A DNA stretch of 64,000 nt from contig NZ_CP011036.1 of NCBI RefSeq assembly GCF_002221505.1, forward strand, positions 1,488,001-1,552,000. The letters run 5' to 3'. This DNA comes from Pseudoalteromonas nigrifaciens. Its GTDB lineage: Bacteria; Pseudomonadota; Gammaproteobacteria; Enterobacterales; Alteromonadaceae. Position numbers and translations under genes: made by a program. Positions within the stretch are counted from its first letter, which is position 1. Each line of letters opens with the position of its first letter. The notes beneath the pieces were generated by a model. That model ran no database searches. It saw only the letters and a program-made list of their open reading frames with translations, and was not told the origin of the DNA. Of this stretch, positions 62,365-64,000 are shown piece by piece.

Positions 62365-63729
62365 CTAGAGTTGTACTACATGATAATTAAAGTAGTTATT
62401 TATAGAGGTTAGATAAATTAAGGTTAACCTTTGCTTACTAACGGTAAAATTTATTGGCGCTTGCGTGCCTATGGTTAATGAATGCGCGCCGCTGTTTAAG
62501 CTACTTCGCGCCACACTTATTTGATTTGGTAGCGTGAGCCAACTGCGTGTATCGGCTTGCTCAGAGGCTAAGTTATAAATGTTCGCAATTATATTCCCTA
62601 CGTCTCCGGTGCTACGAGCCAGTTCGGCTCGTACTTTTTCTTTGGCGACTAAACGCAGTATTTGCCGCGCTATTCTGGCAGGTATTTGATCTTCTAACGT
62701 TTTAGCAGCCAGTGATTCTATGTGCACTAGCGGGCTTAATACTAAGTTTTGGGCATTAATACTGATGTTATTAATGCTACGAACATAGGCGTTGTCTTTA
62801 TAAACTGGCATAGCTAAGCTATAAAAACGTGCATTACCGCCAGAGGTAAAAATAGGTAAACGTAATTTAAATTCGTGTTGCTTAGGCACTAAGCCTTGTT
62901 CAAATAATATAACTACTTCGCCTTGTTCAGACGGTATATTTGCTGCCTCACCAAAGCGCTTTTTAAACTCACTTAGGTCTTGATCAAAGCCTTGTTTTTT
63001 AGCAAGGCGAAGTACATCACGTTGCAAATAAATATTGTTGGGTTGTATTTCGAGTGCTTTTTTATAGTCAATGTAGGCATCATCATACTGTTTACTGCTT
63101 TGGTACAATAAAGCGGATAAATAAAAAGTATAAGCATTTTGAAAGCCATTTTTAACGTCTCGGGTAACCTTACTCATACTTGGATAATGCTGCTGCGCTT
63201 CTTTTGTAGCGGAATCTAGCGCTGCCTGATTTTGAATAAGTGCGTCTACTTGTACTTTATTAGCCCGCCTAACTTCAACTAATGCACCTTCAACATCATT
63301 TTTATATACGTAATTAAGCGCTTTATAACTATGCAGCATGCTCATTTCATAAGGGGCGGGTATATAAGTAATAGCCGAGTCGTTGGTAAATAAAGCATTA
63401 CTTTGTTCAAGCCCACTACTGAGCTGAACTTTGGCAGCCTCGCGCTTGTTTTGTACTTGTTGATAAACGTTTTCAAATTGGCTTTGCGCATCGGTTTGCA
63501 TATTAGCTAAGTCGGCAAGGCGCGCTTGCTCTAATTGATTAAGTAAGTAGCTACTGTGCATACTACTATTTTTAGCAATAAGCGACTGCGCTTGCGCTAT
63601 GTTGTTACTCTCTATTGCTTGTCTTACAGGGGATACTTGAGTCGCATAGTCATTAAATAGATCGCTAAATCCTATGGTACTACAACCACTTAAAATAAAA
63701 CAAAAACTAAATATTAAGCTACGGCGCAC
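62365..63729 (-). CDS. COG3014-family lipoprotein with TPR-like repeats
   Basis: 454-aa lipoprotein, lipobox LSGC (Cys16). It has a helical region 30-250 with tetratricopeptide-like units (AYTFYLSALLYQSSKQYDDA, YIDYKKALEIQPNNIYLQRD) and a C-terminal beta-rich domain (VVILFEQGLVPKQHEFKLRL, RTWLTLPNQI-type end). It is the first gene of the run with ycfL, lpoB and the glycine-zipper gene, all of them envelope proteins, so a cell-wall link is likely. It starts at ATG 63729. Confidence 0.88.
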   Translation of the reverse strand: MRRSLIFSFCFILSGCSTIGFSDLFNDYATQVSPVRQAIESNNIAQAQSLIAKNSSMHSSYLLNQLEQARLADLANMQTDAQSQFENVYQQVQNKREAAKVQLSSGLEQSNALFTNDSAITYIPAPYEMSMLHSYKALNYVYKNDVEGALVEVRRANKVQVDALIQNQAALDSATKEAQQHYPSMSKVTRDVKNGFQNAYTFYLSALLYQSSKQYDDAYIDYKKALEIQPNNIYLQRDVLRLAKKQGFDQDLSEFKKRFGEAANIPSEQGEVVILFEQGLVPKQHEFKLRLPIFTSGGNARFYSLAMPVYKDNAYVRSINNISINAQNLVLSPLVHIESLAAKTLEDQIPARIARQILRLVAKEKVRAELARSTGDVGNIIANIYNLASEQADTRSWLTLPNQISVARSSLNSGAHSLTIGTQAPINFTVSKQRLTLIYLTSINNYFNYHVVQL

Positions 63730-63933
63730 TGAGCACTCCTTTAAATTTACTTAATAAGATTAACATACACTCATTAAAAAAATATGTGAAATATTGTAAA
63801 AAAGCGTAGCATAACTGCCGAGCAGTGAACGAAGCGTTAATCGTATTAATATTGTAATGTTATTATAATAACTAAATCTAAAAATCATTAAATTAGCAGT
63901 GTTAACTGTACTTATTTTAGCTAAGGATTGTTT

Positions 63934-64000
63934 TTGAAAACAACGTTGTACACTTTAAGTGCTTTAATTGCGTTTGCCGCTAACTCTTTATTGTGCAGAA
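63934..64000 (+). CDS. EamA-family (DMT) transporter, start only
   Basis: TTG start at 63934 with AAGGA 6 nt upstream; the frame is open to the window end (22 codons). The peptide KTTLYTLSALIAFAANSLLC has the hydrophobic helix with AFAANSLLC that opens some EamA/RhaT drug/metabolite transporters, as I recall. Most of the gene is outside, so the family call is tentative. Confidence 0.5.
   Translation, partial: MKTTLYTLSALIAFAANSLLCR

Noticed and set aside
63822..63834. Short inverted repeat ACTGC-CGA-GCAGT
   Set aside because: Only 5 bp per arm in AT-rich intergenic sequence; expected by chance.
1..64000. Prophage, CRISPR, tRNA or rRNA genes
   Set aside because: No repeat-spacer pattern, no structural phage genes and no tRNA/rRNA signatures were seen on reading; only one insertion sequence is evident.

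Overview
The window looks like chromosomal DNA of a marine gammaproteobacterium of the Alteromonadales, most likely Pseudoalteromonas or a close relative. This is inferred from the AT-rich composition, the mix of gene families (a large TonB-dependent receptor, DUF2999, DUF2987, DUF2937, COG3014, MliC, AceK, CLCA_X) and the trpE-G-D-CF-B-A gene order. No database search was possible. It is mostly core chromosome with one complete insertion sequence. I saw no tRNA or rRNA genes, no CRISPR array and no prophage.

Layout. 1-4.7 kb: a LysR gene cut by the window edge, an orphan coiled-coil protein, an Mpo1-like membrane protein, a short-chain dehydrogenase, a DUF2238 gene broken by one stop codon, a GNAT acetyltransferase and a small DUF6435 gene. 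4.8-7.1 kb: a ferredoxin-type reductase and fatty-acid desaturase operon behind a promoter with two FabR-like palindromes. 7.2-16.8 kb: ilvE, a TonB-dependent receptor, a second Mpo1-like gene, a lipoprotein prolyl oligopeptidase, a dGTPase-like HD protein, and a Bax-type glucosaminidase with DUF2987. 16.8-26.9 kb: a 185-bp repeat structure, a diguanylate cyclase, a TIGR01777 epimerase, an AI-2E-type permease, an amine oxidase, a four-gene two-component operon (PepSY, regulator, kinase, LprI-like), YciI, an SNF-family Na+ symporter and HU.

27-34 kb: the complete trp operon on the minus strand. It is preceded by two complete, tandem transcription attenuators, each with its own Trp-codon leader peptide, antiterminator and terminator. 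This is the most unusual regulatory feature in the window. Divergent from it run rnm (trpH), yciO and scpA, without scpB.

36-46 kb: cytochrome b561 and YceI, a periplasmic solute-binding protein, small proteins, a divergent isocitrate dehydrogenase whose coenzyme-specificity residues differ from E. coli Icd, an MliC lysozyme inhibitor, a LysR regulator, and aceK, the kinase/phosphatase that acts on isocitrate dehydrogenase. icd and aceK lie within 2.4 kb of each other.

46-64 kb: an oxidoreductase, DUF2999, signal peptidase I, a DCC protein, DUF2937, a ClsC-like phospholipase D lipoprotein, a DUF3365 haem protein, and an ISAs1-family element (1223 bp, 10-bp target duplication) splitting a membrane-protein gene that can be rejoined in frame. 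Then follow metG divergent from apbC-dcd, a CLCA_X protein, a DTW-domain tRNA-modifying enzyme, an Hpt protein, alaA, an LpoB/YcfL/COG3014 lipoprotein operon, and the start of an EamA-like transporter.
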